Positions 1 to 8,452 are shown, counted from the stretch's first letter. The stretch is DNA of 64,000 nt from Rhodocyclaceae bacterium (GCA_008933825.1 WBUF01000002.1:1-64000), one strand, 5' to 3'. The notes: a model not told the origin generated them from the sequence alone. Made by a program: numbers and translations.

Positions 1-691
1 GCTTGAGCGCGCCGTCGGTCAGCCAGAACGTGCCGAGGAGCACCATGATGAGTGCGGCAGCCCCGTGCGGCTGCGCCAGGAAGGCGCGGACTTCCCGTCC
101 CAGGCCGGCGGTCGGCGCGCGCGCGCGTCGTTCCTCGCGCGGCGCCAGCAGGCAGGCGCAGGCGGCGGCGGCGAAAATGGCGGCGGCGCAGACGAAGGCG
201 CCCGGCCAGCCGAGATAATCGGAGGCCATCAGCACTACGCCGGAGGTGATCATGCCGGCGCGGTAGAAGCCGATGCGCAGGCCGTTGCCGCGCCCCATCT
301 CGTCGCGGCGCAGCAGCTCGATGGTGTAGCCATCGATGGCGATGTCGTTGGTCGCCGAGAGCACGGCGAAGACGGCGATCGCCGCCCACACCCAGTACGG
401 CAGGCCGGCCGAGGCGGCGAAGGCGATCATCACGGCACCCATGCCGAGGTCGGCGGCGGCCATCCAGCGCCGGTGGCCGCGGAAGCGGTCCACCGCCGGC
501 GCCCAGAGGAACTTCAGGGTCCACGCCAGACCGAGCAGGGAGAGGGCGCCGATGCTGCGCAGGTCGACGCCCTGCTGGCGGAAGTAGACGGGAAAGATCT
601 CGTAGAAGATGCCGAGGGGAAACCCTTCGGCGAAATACAGCACCGCGACCCAGAAGAATTTCGAGCGCAGCAGGGGCTGTTGCGCGCTCAA
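1..691 (-). CDS. AmpG-like MFS permease, C-terminus outside window
   Basis: About 230 N-terminal residues of an inner-membrane major facilitator protein, running off the left edge. The start resembles AmpG muropeptide permeases (FFWVAVLYFAEGFPLGIFYE, then repeated hydrophobic helices and ATNDIAIDGYTIELL). AmpG imports anhydromuropeptides for cell-wall recycling; that substrate is inferred from family resemblance only. The reading frame begins with a TTG that overlaps the metW stop codon (TTGA), so translation is probably coupled to metW and the exact start is uncertain. The half of the protein needed to confirm the family is not in the window. Confidence 0.75.
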   Translation of the reverse strand, partial: MSAQQPLLRSKFFWVAVLYFAEGFPLGIFYEIFPVYFRQQGVDLRSIGALSLLGLAWTLKFLWAPAVDRFRGHRRWMAAADLGMGAVMIAFAASAGLPYWVWAAIAVFAVLSATNDIAIDGYTIELLRRDEMGRGNGLRIGFYRAGMITSGVVLMASDYLGWPGAFVCAAAIFAAAACACLLAPREERRARAPTAGLGREVRAFLAQPHGAAALIMVLLGTFWLTDGALK

Positions 692-1284
692 CCCGCTTTC
701 CCCAGCCGGTATACGGCGATGCTGGCGTTCAGGTTGAGGTCCTCGGTGACGGCGGCTTCGCCGTCGAAGCCGAGGCGCTCGCGCAGGACGATGCCGCGCT
801 CCGCGCACAGGGTCTCGAAGTCGGCCATGGTGAAGAAGCGCACGTTGGGCGAGTTGTACCACTGGTAGGGGAGCGTCTTCGACACCGGCATGCGGCCCTC
901 GGCGATGGCTTCGCGGTGGCTGCGCTGGCCGAAATTCGGGAAGCTCACCACCGCCTCGCGGCCGACGCGCAGCATCTCCGCGAGCAACCGCTCGGTATGG
1001 CGCACGGTCTGCAGCGACAGCGACATCACGACATGGTCGAAGAAGCCGTCCTCGAAGCCGGAGAGCCCCGCTTCCAGGTCGATCTGGACGACGTTCACGC
1101 CGTTGCGGATGCAGGCGAGGATGTTGTCCGGGTCGTTGTCCACGCCGTAGCCGAGCACGCCCTTCTCGTCCCTCAGGTAGCGCAACAGGCTGCCGTCGCC
1201 GCAGCCCAGGTCGAGCACCTTCTCGCCGGGCCTGATCCATTTGGCGATGGCGTCGAAGTCGAACCGCCCCAGCACGTTCGTCAT
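688..1284 (-). CDS. metW: MetW, methyltransferase-fold partner of MetX
   Basis: A 198-residue protein with a class I SAM-dependent methyltransferase fold; the glycine-rich loop [12 protein letters not shown] lies at about residues 23-34. Its start codon overlaps the metX stop (CTATGA), so the two are translated as a unit. In Proteobacteria metX and metW are commonly paired for homoserine acylation in methionine synthesis, and MetW is thought to support MetX rather than to methylate a known substrate. The full length and unbroken pairing make the assignment firm; the biochemical role is family knowledge. Confidence 0.93.
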   Translation of the reverse strand: MTNVLGRFDFDAIAKWIRPGEKVLDLGCGDGSLLRYLRDEKGVLGYGVDNDPDNILACIRNGVNVVQIDLEAGLSGFEDGFFDHVVMSLSLQTVRHTERLLAEMLRVGREAVVSFPNFGQRSHREAIAEGRMPVSKTLPYQWYNSPNVRFFTMADFETLCAERGIVLRERLGFDGEAAVTEDLNLNASIAVYRLGKAG

Positions 1285-2411
1285 AGGCGGATGCCCTCGA
1301 AATACGCCCGCATCACGGCATGGTAGTGCGGGTCGTCGAGCAGGAAGGAATCGTGGCCGGCGCTGCACTCGATCTCGGCATAGCTGACGCCGAGGCCGTT
1401 GTGCACCAGGCCGTAGACGATCTCGCGCGAGCGTTCCGGCGCGAAGCGCCAGTCGGTCGAGAAGGAAACGACGAGGAAATCGGCGCGCGCGCGGGCGAGG
1501 GCCGCGGCGAGATTGCCGCCGTAATCGCGCGCCGGATCGAAGTAGTCGAGCGCCTTGGTGGTGATGAGATAGGTGTTGGCGTCGAAGTAGCCGGCGAACT
1601 TGTCGCCCTGGTAGCGCAGGTAGGACTCGATCTCGAAATCGACGTCGTAGCTGAACTTCAGGTCGCCCTGGCGCAGCCTGCGGCCGAACTTCTCCGCCAT
1701 CTGGTCGTCCGACAGGTAGGTGATGTGCCCGATCATGCGGGCGAGGCGCAGGCCGCGCGCCGGCACGACGCCGTGCTCGTAATAGTGCCCGCCGTGAAAG
1801 TCGGGATCGCTCAGGATGGCCTGGCGCGCCACCTCGTTGAAGGCGATGTTCTGCGCCGTCAGCTTCGGCGCCGAGGCGATCACCAGGGCATGGCGGATGC
1901 GCTCCGGGTACTCCAGCGCCCACTGCATGGCCTGCATGCCGCCCAGGCTGCCGCCAATCACCGCCGCCCAGGCATCGATGCCGAGCCGGTCGGCCAGCCG
2001 GGCCTGCGCCGCCACCCAGTCCTCGACCACCACCACCGGGAAATCCGCGCCCCAGGGGCGGCCGGAGGCCGGATTGACGGTCACCGGGCCGGTCGAGCCG
2101 TAGCAGCCGCCGAGGTTGTTCACGCCGACGACGAAGAACTTGCGTGTGTCGAGCGGCTTGCCCGGGCCGACCAGGTTGTCCCACCAGCCGAGGTTCTTCG
2201 GCTCGCCGGCGTAATGTCCGGCGACGTGGTGGTTGCCCGACAGGGCGTGGCAGACCAGCACGGCATTGCTGCGCGCCGCATTCAGTTCGCCGTAGGTCTC
2301 GTAGACCAGCTCGAAGGCAGGCAGCACCCCGCCGCCCGCCAGTGTGAGCGGGGTGTCGAATCGCACGCGCTGCGGCTGCACCGCGCCAACGCTGTTTGAC
2401 GATGTGTCCAT
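1281..2411 (-). CDS. metX: Homoserine O-acyltransferase MetX
   Basis: A 376-residue alpha/beta-hydrolase-fold enzyme that acylates homoserine (acetyl or succinyl donor; the two cannot be told apart here), committing it to methionine synthesis. The nucleophile elbow [12 protein letters not shown] places the catalytic Ser at 155, and the C-terminal GHDSFLLDD carries the catalytic His. The ATG at 2411 was chosen because the family starts just before the SVGxVxPQ segment. This puts the start only a few bases after the U-tract of an intrinsic terminator, with no clear Shine-Dalgarno sequence. The gene is preceded by a SAM-II-like riboswitch, so repression by S-adenosylmethionine is expected. Confidence 0.95.
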   Translation of the reverse strand: MDTSSNSVGAVQPQRVRFDTPLTLAGGGVLPAFELVYETYGELNAARSNAVLVCHALSGNHHVAGHYAGEPKNLGWWDNLVGPGKPLDTRKFFVVGVNNLGGCYGSTGPVTVNPASGRPWGADFPVVVVEDWVAAQARLADRLGIDAWAAVIGGSLGGMQAMQWALEYPERIRHALVIASAPKLTAQNIAFNEVARQAILSDPDFHGGHYYEHGVVPARGLRLARMIGHITYLSDDQMAEKFGRRLRQGDLKFSYDVDFEIESYLRYQGDKFAGYFDANTYLITTKALDYFDPARDYGGNLAAALARARADFLVVSFSTDWRFAPERSREIVYGLVHNGLGVSYAEIECSAGHDSFLLDDPHYHAVMRAYFEGIRL

Positions 2412-2415
2412 GCAA

Positions 2416-2459
2416 TAAAAAAACCCGGTCGGCTTCGCGCAGCTAAGCAGGACCGGGTC
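2416..2459 (-). terminator. Intrinsic terminator in the metX leader
   Basis: On the minus strand GACCGGGT pairs with its complement ACCCGGTC, with a 20-base loop, followed directly by a run of seven T. It lies between the SAM-II-like aptamer and the metX start, the layout of a transcription attenuator. The metH leader has the same order of parts. Confidence 0.8.
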
Positions 2460-2516
2460 GCCCTCGCTTTAGCCGTATTTTTTAAGCGCCCGCAAGCTGA
2501 CGGTCAAATCGGCGCT
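2460..2516 (-). ncRNA. SAM-II-type riboswitch upstream of metX
   Basis: Read on the minus strand, stem arm GCGCC is followed by loop GATTTGACCGTCAGCTTGC, the closing arm GGCGC, an A-rich link and GGCTAAAGCGAGGG. This follows the order of the SAM-II (SAM-alpha) consensus: GATTTAACCGT..TTGC between the P1 arms, then AAAT..GCTAAA. The same blocks recur ahead of metH, also followed by a terminator. Co-occurrence at two methionine genes supports SAM sensing. Binding itself is inferred. Confidence 0.85.
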
Positions 2517-2549
2517 GTGGACCAAAGTTACCGTGGCGGCAAGCGGATG

Positions 2550-4274
2550 TCAAATTGCGTTCAGCCGCTCCAGCTTCTGCCGCAAGCGGACCGGATCGTC
2601 GACGGCCAGCAGGCGCAGCACCTTGCGGCGCAACTCGGCCAGGTTGCTGCGCAGCACTTCCTGCTTCACTTCGAGGATCTGCGCCGGATGCATGGAGAAC
2701 TGCGTGAGGCCCATGCCGAGCAGCAGGCGCGTGAGCTGCGGATCGCCCGCCATCTCGCCGCATACCGCCACCGGCAGTCCCGCACGGCGGCCGGCCTGGA
2801 TGGTGTGGGCGATCAGGCGCAGCACGGCCGGATGCAGCGGATCGTAGAGATGCGCCACCGCCTCGTCGCTGCGGTCGATGGCCAGGGTGTACTGGATCAG
2901 GTCGTTGGTGCCGATGGAGAGGAAATCCAGCTTCTCCAGGAACACCCCGAGGGCCAGTGCCGCGGCGGGAATCTCGATCATGCCGCCGACCTCCAGCCCA
3001 TCGTCGAAGGCCTGCCCGCGGGCGCGCAGCTGCTCCTTGGCCTGGCCGACCAGGGCCAGGGTCTGATCGATCTCGTGGGCGTGCGCCAGCATCGGCACCA
3101 GCACCTTGACGCGGCCGTGGGCCGAGGCGCGCAGGATGGCGCGCAGCTGCGTCAGGAACAACTGCGGCTCGGCCAGGCAGTAGCGGATGGCACGCTGGCC
3201 GAGCGCCGGATTGGCCTCCAGCCGCTCGACGCCGCGCAGATTCTTGTCGGCGCCGATGTCCAGCGTGCGGATCACCACGGGGCCGCCCTCCATGGCCTCG
3301 GCCACGCTGCGGTAGGCCTGGTACTGCTCCTCCTCGCCGGGCATGCCGTCCCGGTTGAGGAAGAGGAATTCGGTGCGGAACAGGCCGACGCCGGCTGCGC
3401 CGGCGGCGCGGGCCTGGGCGACGTCGCCCGGCAGCTCGATGTTGGCGGCGAGCGCGATCTGCTCGCCATCGAGCGTGGCCGCGCGCGCCTTCTTCAGGCG
3501 CCTGAGCTTGGCGCGCTCCAGCTCCAGCGCACTCTTGCGCAGGCGGTATTCCTCCAGCACGCGGGCGTCCGGGTCGACGATCAGCACGCCGCGCGTGCCG
3601 TCGACGATCAGCATGTCGTCCTCGCGGATCAGGTCGCGCGCATGATGCAGGCCGACCACCGCCGGAATGGCGAGGCTCCTCGCGACGATGGCGGTGTGCG
3701 AGGTGGCGCCGCCCAGGTCGGTGACGAAGCCGCCGATCTTCAGCTGCTTGAACTGGATGGTGTCGGCCGGCGACAGGTCGTGGGCGACGACGATCAGCTG
3801 CTCGCCGCGGCCGTGCTTCGGCGGGTGCCCCGGGCGGCCCATCAGTACCTTCAGCACGCGCTCGACGACTTGCACGACGTCGGCCTTGCGCTCGCGCAGG
3901 TACTCGTCCTCGATCTGCTCGAACTGCCCGACGGCCTGCTCCATCTGCTGCACCAGCGCCCACTCGGCGTTGCAGCGGCGGCTGCGGATCAGCGCGCGCG
4001 TCGCCTCGACCAGCAGGGGATCGGCCAGCAGCATCTGGTGCACGTCGATGAAGGCGGTCAGCTCGGACGGGGCGGCGGCGGCGACGCCGGCCATGAGGCC
4101 GTCGAGCTCGCCCCGCACCGCGGCGACGGCCTGGTCGAAGCGCGCCACCTCCTCGTCGACGTAGCGGCCGGGCAGGACGTAGTGCTCGACCTCGAGCACC
4201 GCATGCGAGACGAGGTGGGCATGGCCAATGGCGATGCCATTGGAAACGGCGAGACCGTGCAGGGTGAAACTCAT
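2550..4274 (-). CDS. ptsI: PTS enzyme I (phosphoenolpyruvate-protein phosphotransferase)
   Basis: A 574-residue cytosolic enzyme that takes phosphate from phosphoenolpyruvate and passes it to HPr. The phosphorylated His is 193 in GGATSHTAIVARS. Downstream, the PEP-binding barrel shows GVGLFRTEFLFLNRD, SIGTNDLIQYTLAIDR and the AVCGEMAGD segment with its Cys. It is the last gene of a run that reads EIIA, HPr, EI. The ATG is preceded by GGAGG that belongs to one arm of a hairpin repeat, so initiation may be structurally controlled. No sugar-specific EIIB or EIIC is present here, which suggests a regulatory rather than a transport PTS. Confidence 0.96.
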   Translation of the reverse strand: MSFTLHGLAVSNGIAIGHAHLVSHAVLEVEHYVLPGRYVDEEVARFDQAVAAVRGELDGLMAGVAAAAPSELTAFIDVHQMLLADPLLVEATRALIRSRRCNAEWALVQQMEQAVGQFEQIEDEYLRERKADVVQVVERVLKVLMGRPGHPPKHGRGEQLIVVAHDLSPADTIQFKQLKIGGFVTDLGGATSHTAIVARSLAIPAVVGLHHARDLIREDDMLIVDGTRGVLIVDPDARVLEEYRLRKSALELERAKLRRLKKARAATLDGEQIALAANIELPGDVAQARAAGAAGVGLFRTEFLFLNRDGMPGEEEQYQAYRSVAEAMEGGPVVIRTLDIGADKNLRGVERLEANPALGQRAIRYCLAEPQLFLTQLRAILRASAHGRVKVLVPMLAHAHEIDQTLALVGQAKEQLRARGQAFDDGLEVGGMIEIPAAALALGVFLEKLDFLSIGTNDLIQYTLAIDRSDEAVAHLYDPLHPAVLRLIAHTIQAGRRAGLPVAVCGEMAGDPQLTRLLLGMGLTQFSMHPAQILEVKQEVLRSNLAELRRKVLRLLAVDDPVRLRQKLERLNAI

Positions 4275-4386
4275 CGCGCCTCCGCCGGACCGCCCCGAGG
4301 AGGCGCAGCGTGAAGACCCGGAAGCCGCCTCGGCGGCCGAGCCAACGTCACCCCCTTCCTCGGAAAGGGGGGCGGGGGGAAGGCGC
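4275..4386 (-). repeat. GC-rich multi-hairpin repeat (copy A) at the ptsI start
   Basis: Three inverted repeats fill the ptsH-ptsI gap: CCCCCTTCC/GGAAAGGGGGG at about 4351-4372, GCCGC/GCGGC at 4324-4337, and GCGCCTCC (4276-4283) with GGAGGCGC (4299-4306). On the mRNA the last hairpin ends four bases before the ptsI ATG and includes its Shine-Dalgarno sequence GGAGG. A near-identical element (copy B) lies at the trkA start, 45063-45160. It may be a repeated translational control leader or simply a REP-like element. Confidence 0.75.
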
Positions 4387-4656
4387 TCACTCCCCCTCTC
4401 CGAACTTGTCGGCGATCAGCTTGAGGATGGCCTGCAGCGCGGCATCGGCGTCGACGCCTTCGGTGTCGACGATGATGCTGGCGCCCTTGCCGGCGGCGAG
4501 CATCATGACGCCCATGATGCTCTTGGCGTTGACGCGGCGGCCGTTGCGCTCCAGCCAGACTTCGCTGGTGAAGCCCGTCGCCGCCTGCGTCAGCTTGGCC
4601 GAGGCGCGCGCGTGCAGGCCGAGCTTGTTGACGATCTCCGCTTCAGCCCTGGGCAT
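4387..4656 (-). CDS. ptsH: HPr phosphocarrier protein
   Basis: An 89-residue HPr. The phosphoryl-accepting His is 15 in LGLHARAS, and Ser46 in AKSIMGVMML is the site used by HPr kinase where that enzyme is present. It accepts phosphate from enzyme I and passes it to the EIIA encoded just upstream. It overlaps the EIIA gene by 14 bases, so the two are probably translationally coupled. Length and motifs are typical for the family. Confidence 0.96.
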   Translation of the reverse strand: MPRAEAEIVNKLGLHARASAKLTQAATGFTSEVWLERNGRRVNAKSIMGVMMLAAGKGASIIVDTEGVDADAALQAILKLIADKFGEGE

Positions 4657-5047
4657 CGCGCGCGCCCTTCATCAGCATGACGCCGTCGCGGCCGCCCGCC
4701 ACGGCCTTCGCCATCAGCGTCTCCATGTCCTTGTCCCGGTAGGTCAGCGCGCGCAGCAGCATCGGCAGGTTCACGCCGGCGACGCCCTCGACGCGGCCCG
4801 GCGCGAGCAGCTTGAGGGCGATGTTGGAAGGCGTCGCCCCGTAGATGTCGGTGAGCAGCAGCACGCCCTGGCCCGAATCGACCAGCCGCATCATGTCGCG
4901 GGCCAGCGGCAGGGCGTCGAGCGGATCGTCCTGGCCGGCAACGCCGAGCTGCACGATCTGCTGCGGCCGCTTGTTCAGCACATGGCAGGCGCACTGGACG
5001 AGGGACTCGCCCAGGCTGCCGTGGGTGATGAGAAAAAGGCCGATCAT
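4643..5047 (-). CDS. PTS EIIA of the mannose family
   Basis: A 134-residue single-domain EIIA, which receives phosphate from HPr on His9 (FLITHGSLGES). The segment LLLTDIYGATPSNIA is the usual mannose-family signature. No EIIB, EIIC or EIID gene follows. In many Betaproteobacteria this EIIA sits with ptsH and ptsI as an incomplete chain believed to have a signalling role; that role is inference here. The gene lies downstream of gshA-gshB-apbE and on the same strand, so co-transcription is likely. Confidence 0.92.
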   Translation of the reverse strand: MIGLFLITHGSLGESLVQCACHVLNKRPQQIVQLGVAGQDDPLDALPLARDMMRLVDSGQGVLLLTDIYGATPSNIALKLLAPGRVEGVAGVNLPMLLRALTYRDKDMETLMAKAVAGGRDGVMLMKGARDAQG

Positions 5048-5089
5048 GATCGCGACGAAAATATCGTCACGATTGTAACCGAGGCCGTC

Positions 5090-5182
5090 TCAGCGCAGGA
5101 GGAAGATGAGAAAAGTCAGTCCCGCCAGGACGGCGAGGTCGCCGTGCCGGCGCGCCATCCGGTCCGCGCAATCGCCGCTCAT
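5090..5182 (-). CDS. Possible 30-residue membrane peptide after apbE
   Basis: A short frame that starts at an ATG overlapping the apbE stop (CCATGA) and encodes 30 residues: a polar, Cys- and Arg-containing first half, then the hydrophobic stretch [15 protein letters not shown]. The ATGA overlap and the neat fit in the gap before the EIIA gene argue for translation. Against it, most of the hydrophobic part coincides with a copy of the dispersed 25-bp motif, and no family is recognised. It could equally be untranslated spacer. Confidence 0.4.
   Translation of the reverse strand: MSGDCADRMARRHGDLAVLAGLTFLIFLLR
5111..5135 (+). repeat. Dispersed 25-bp motif, copy 1
   Basis: AAAAGTCAGT, nine bases, ACGGCG. 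All 25 bases are identical to the copies at 20317 and 56660. It lies in the apbE-EIIA gap or within the tiny ORF there, antisense to it, where the complement reads AVLAGLTF. Confidence 0.9.
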
Positions 5183-6222
5183 GGCTCGACTTCGACCCTG
5201 ACATCCGCTGCCAGCAGAGAAAGGCGCTCGCGAAGGGCCGCCGTGAGGTGCATCGCACCGGCGCCGTCGATGCGCAGGGCGTGATCCACGCCGAGGCGGC
5301 GCGCCAGTCCGCGCCATTCGCCCGCAGCGGCAATGAAGAGCGGCTTGCTGGCGGCGTCCGACAGCGCGCCGGCGCCTTCCCGCGGCAGGATCAGCACGGT
5401 GACCGCCTGCGTGCCCTCGGCCGGCCGGCCCGTGCGCGGATCGAGCAGATGGCAGTAGCGCCGCCCGTCCAGCTCGAAGTAGCGCTGGTAGTCGCCGGAG
5501 GTGCCGATCGCCTCGCCGTCGCGCAGCTCCAGCGTCGCCAGCGGCGCGGCGGCGCGCGGGTGCTGGATGCCGACGCGCCAGGGCTGGCCGCCCTTGTCGC
5601 CCAGCGCCATGACGTTGCCGCCGATGTTGATGAGGGCGTTCTGCACGCCCAAGCCGCGCAGGATGGCGGCGGCGCGGTCGAGGGCGTAGCCCTTGGCGTA
5701 GCCGCCGAGATCGAGCTGCACCGCGCGGTTGGAACTGCTCAGGCGACCCTCCGCAATCGCCAGGTCGCTCATGCGCGGCCGCGCCTTCACCGCGTCATTG
5801 AGCGCCGCCGCATCGGGCAGCTGCGGCTTGAACTCGTCGGAGTGAAAACCCCACAGCGCCACCAGCTTGCCGATGGCCGGGTTGAAGCGCTGCTCCGAGC
5901 GCGCCGCGATGGCCGCCGCGTCACGCAGAATGAAAGTCAGTTCCGGCGAGACGGCGATGTCGCGCTCGCCGCGGGCGATGGCCGCATTCAGCGCCGTCAG
6001 CTCGGACGGCTGCCAGGCGTGCAGCATGCGGTGCAGGCGGTCGAACTCGGCCAGCACGGCGGCGAGCGCCTGCCCGGCCTTCTCCGCGGACTCGCCCCAC
6101 ACCGACACCTCGACGCGGGTGCCGAAGACGTAGGCCTCGCGCTGGATGAGCGACGGCGCCCGCGCGCAGGCGGCCAGCAGCAACAGCAGGGAGAGCGCCA
6201 GCGCGGCGCTCAGGCGCCGCAT
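5179..6222 (-). CDS. apbE: ApbE family FAD:protein FMN transferase, lipoprotein
   Basis: A 347-residue lipoprotein. The hydrophobic leader ends in a lipobox (LLLAACARAP), so it is predicted to be anchored at the periplasmic face. ApbE proteins attach FMN covalently to threonines of flavoproteins such as NqrB, NqrC and RnfG. Visible family segments include GGYAKGYALDRAAAIL, NALINIGGNVMALG and the TSGDYQRYFELDG region. It overlaps the end of gshB by 13 bases and so is in the same operon. No flavinylation target gene lies in the window, so its substrate is unknown. Confidence 0.93.
   Translation of the reverse strand: MRRLSAALALSLLLLLAACARAPSLIQREAYVFGTRVEVSVWGESAEKAGQALAAVLAEFDRLHRMLHAWQPSELTALNAAIARGERDIAVSPELTFILRDAAAIAARSEQRFNPAIGKLVALWGFHSDEFKPQLPDAAALNDAVKARPRMSDLAIAEGRLSSSNRAVQLDLGGYAKGYALDRAAAILRGLGVQNALINIGGNVMALGDKGGQPWRVGIQHPRAAAPLATLELRDGEAIGTSGDYQRYFELDGRRYCHLLDPRTGRPAEGTQAVTVLILPREGAGALSDAASKPLFIAAAGEWRGLARRLGVDHALRIDGAGAMHLTAALRERLSLLAADVRVEVEP
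5932..5956 (+). repeat. Dispersed 25-bp motif, copy 2
   Basis: GAAAGTCAGT, nine bases, ACGGCG; antisense within apbE, where the coding strand reads AVSPELTF. Confidence 0.8.
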
Positions 6223-7166
6223 GCCCGCTCCAGCGCATCCACGAACAGGCCGGCCACGTCGAAGCCGCTCTGCTGCGCGATCTCGACGAAGCAGGTCGGG
6301 CTGGTGACGTTGATTTCCGTCAGGCAGTCGCCGATGACATCGATGCCGGCGAGCAGGATGCCGCGCGCATGCAGGAGCGGGGCCAGGGTCTCGGCGATTT
6401 CGCGATCGCGCAGGGTCAGCGGCTGCACCACGCCGCTGCCGCCGGCGGCGAGATTGCCGCGCGTCTCGCCCGGCTTCGGGATGCGCGCCAGGGCATGCGG
6501 CACGACCGCGCCGCCGATGAGCAGGATGCGCTTGTCGCCCCGGGCGATCTCGGGAATGAAGCGCTGCGCGATGATGCTGCGCGCGCCGTGGCAGGTTAAT
6601 GTCTCGACGATGACGTTGCGGTTGGGATCGTCGCGGCGCACGCGGAACACCTGGCTGCCGCCCATGCCGTCGAGCGGCTTGAGGATGGCGTCGCCCCCGT
6701 CCTTCCCCATTTCGTCGATGAAGGCCTGCAGCGCCTCCGGCTCGCGCGCGACGGCGGTCTCGGGAATGAACTGCGGAAACTCCAGGATCGACAGCTTCTC
6801 GGAATGGTCGCGCACGGCGCGCGGATCGTTGAAGACGCGGGCACCGCCGGCCGCGGCGCGCTCCAGCAGCCAGGTGGCGGCGAGGTACTCGAAGTCGAAG
6901 GGCGGGTCCTGGCGCATCAGCACGGCATCGAACGCCGCCAGCGGCCGCTCCTCGGACGCCCCGGCCTCGAACCAGTCGCGATGCTCGTCGCGCACGACGA
7001 GCCGCTCGGCCTGCGCGCGCACCGCGCCGTCACGCCAGACCAGCGCCGGGCGCATGATGGCGTGCACTTCATGCCCGCGCGCCTGCGCCGCGCGCAGCAT
7101 GGCGACGCTGGAATCCTTCCAGGCCTTCAGGTGTTCCAGCGGATCGAGGATGAACGCCAGTTTCAT
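6210..7166 (-). CDS. gshB: Glutathione synthetase
   Basis: A 318-residue ATP-grasp enzyme that joins gamma-glutamylcysteine and glycine. Recognisable segments are KLAFILDPLEHLKAWKDSS at the N-terminus, LMRQDPPFDFEYL, the nucleotide-binding DAILKPLDGMGGSQVFRV, and INVTSPTCFVEI near the C-terminus. The ATG at 7166 overlaps the gshA stop. It follows gshA and precedes apbE in one transcription unit. Length and motifs match the proteobacterial GshB family. Confidence 0.95.
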   Translation of the reverse strand: MKLAFILDPLEHLKAWKDSSVAMLRAAQARGHEVHAIMRPALVWRDGAVRAQAERLVVRDEHRDWFEAGASEERPLAAFDAVLMRQDPPFDFEYLAATWLLERAAAGGARVFNDPRAVRDHSEKLSILEFPQFIPETAVAREPEALQAFIDEMGKDGGDAILKPLDGMGGSQVFRVRRDDPNRNVIVETLTCHGARSIIAQRFIPEIARGDKRILLIGGAVVPHALARIPKPGETRGNLAAGGSGVVQPLTLRDREIAETLAPLLHARGILLAGIDVIGDCLTEINVTSPTCFVEIAQQSGFDVAGLFVDALERACGA

Positions 7167-8452
7167 GCAATGTCCGCCGGTGGCGCCGAGAGCTCCAGCT
7201 CGACGGCGGCGGCGAGCAGGGCCAGGCGCGCCACCACGCCGTAGGCGAAGAAGCGGTTGGGCGCATCGTCGGGCGCGCAGTTGTAGTCGGGCATGGTGCA
7301 GCCGCAGTCGAAGGCCAGCGGCTCGAAGCGCATGCCCGGCGCGTTGAGGTTCTCGTCGCGGCCGCGCTCGGTGTTCACCCGGTAGAAGCCGCCGACGACG
7401 TAGCGGTCGATCATGTACACCACCGGCTCGGCGACGTTGCCCTCGATCGTCTCGTGGGTGTGCACGCCCTCCTGGATGATGACCTCGGTGACCTGCAGGC
7501 CCTCCTTGCCCACCGCCATCTTGTTGCGCTGCTTGCGGTTGAGGCCGCGCACTTCGGCGGCGTCGCGCACCGTCATGATGCCCATGCCGTAGGTGCCGGC
7601 ATCGGCCTTGACGATGGCGAAGGGCGCCTCCTTGACGCCGTACTGGGCGTACTTGGCCTTGACGCGCGTGAGCACCGCGTCGACGTTGGCGGCGAGGCAT
7701 TCCTCGCCCTCGCGCGCCTGGAAATTCACCTTGCCGCAGACGGCGAAGTCGGGATTGATCAGCCAGGGATCGATGCCCATCGCCCGGGCGAAGTCGCCGG
7801 CGACGCGGTCGTAGGCGGCGAAGTGGCGGGATTTGCGGCGCACGTGCCAGCCGGCATGCAGCGGCGGAATGACGACCTGCTCGTGCAGATCCTTCAGGAT
7901 CTCCGGCACGCCGGCGGAGAGGTCGTTGTTGAGCAGGACGGCACAGGGATCGAAGTCCTCGAGGCCGAGGCGGCCGTTCAGCCGCTTCAGCGGCTCGAGC
8001 AGCAGCGTCTGGCCGTCCGGCAGTTCGAGCGGGGTCGGCGCCGCGATCTCGGGAATCAGCGTGCCGATGCGCACGTTGAGGCCGGTGCGGTTGAGGATCG
8101 TCGCCAGGCGCGCCACGTTCATCAGGTAGAACCGGTTGCGCGTGTGGCTCTCGGGGATCAGCAGCAGGTTCTTGGCGTCGGGGCAGAGCTTCTCGATCGC
8201 CGCCATCGCCGCCTGCACGCACAACGGCAGGAAGGCCGGGTTGAGGTTGTTGAAGCCGCCGGGGAAGAGGTTGGTATCCACCGGCGCCAGCTTGAAGCCG
8301 GCGTTGCGCAGGTCCACCGAGCAGTAGAAGGGTGGCGTGTGCTCCTGCCACTGCGCGCGGAACCACTGCTCGATGGCCGTGGCGCGGTCGAGGAAGGTCC
8401 GCTCGAGGTCGAGCAGCGGGCCGGTGAGGGCGGTCGTCAGTCTGGGAACCAT
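7163..8452 (-). CDS. gshA: Glutamate-cysteine ligase, Thiobacillus/Rhodocyclales type
   Basis: A 429-residue protein of the GshA form first defined in acidithiobacilli and common in Rhodocyclales, unrelated in sequence to the E. coli GshA. It makes gamma-glutamylcysteine, the first step of glutathione synthesis. Characteristic stretches are FYCSVDLRNAGFKLAPVDTN, LFPGGFNNLNPAF, IVKADAGTYGMGIMTV and VYMIDRYVVGGFYRVN. Immediate coupling to gshB supports the function. It is the first gene of the gsh-apbE-PTS operon. Confidence 0.92.
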   Translation of the reverse strand: MVPRLTTALTGPLLDLERTFLDRATAIEQWFRAQWQEHTPPFYCSVDLRNAGFKLAPVDTNLFPGGFNNLNPAFLPLCVQAAMAAIEKLCPDAKNLLLIPESHTRNRFYLMNVARLATILNRTGLNVRIGTLIPEIAAPTPLELPDGQTLLLEPLKRLNGRLGLEDFDPCAVLLNNDLSAGVPEILKDLHEQVVIPPLHAGWHVRRKSRHFAAYDRVAGDFARAMGIDPWLINPDFAVCGKVNFQAREGEECLAANVDAVLTRVKAKYAQYGVKEAPFAIVKADAGTYGMGIMTVRDAAEVRGLNRKQRNKMAVGKEGLQVTEVIIQEGVHTHETIEGNVAEPVVYMIDRYVVGGFYRVNTERGRDENLNAPGMRFEPLAFDCGCTMPDYNCAPDDAPNRFFAYGVVARLALLAAAVELELSAPPADIA

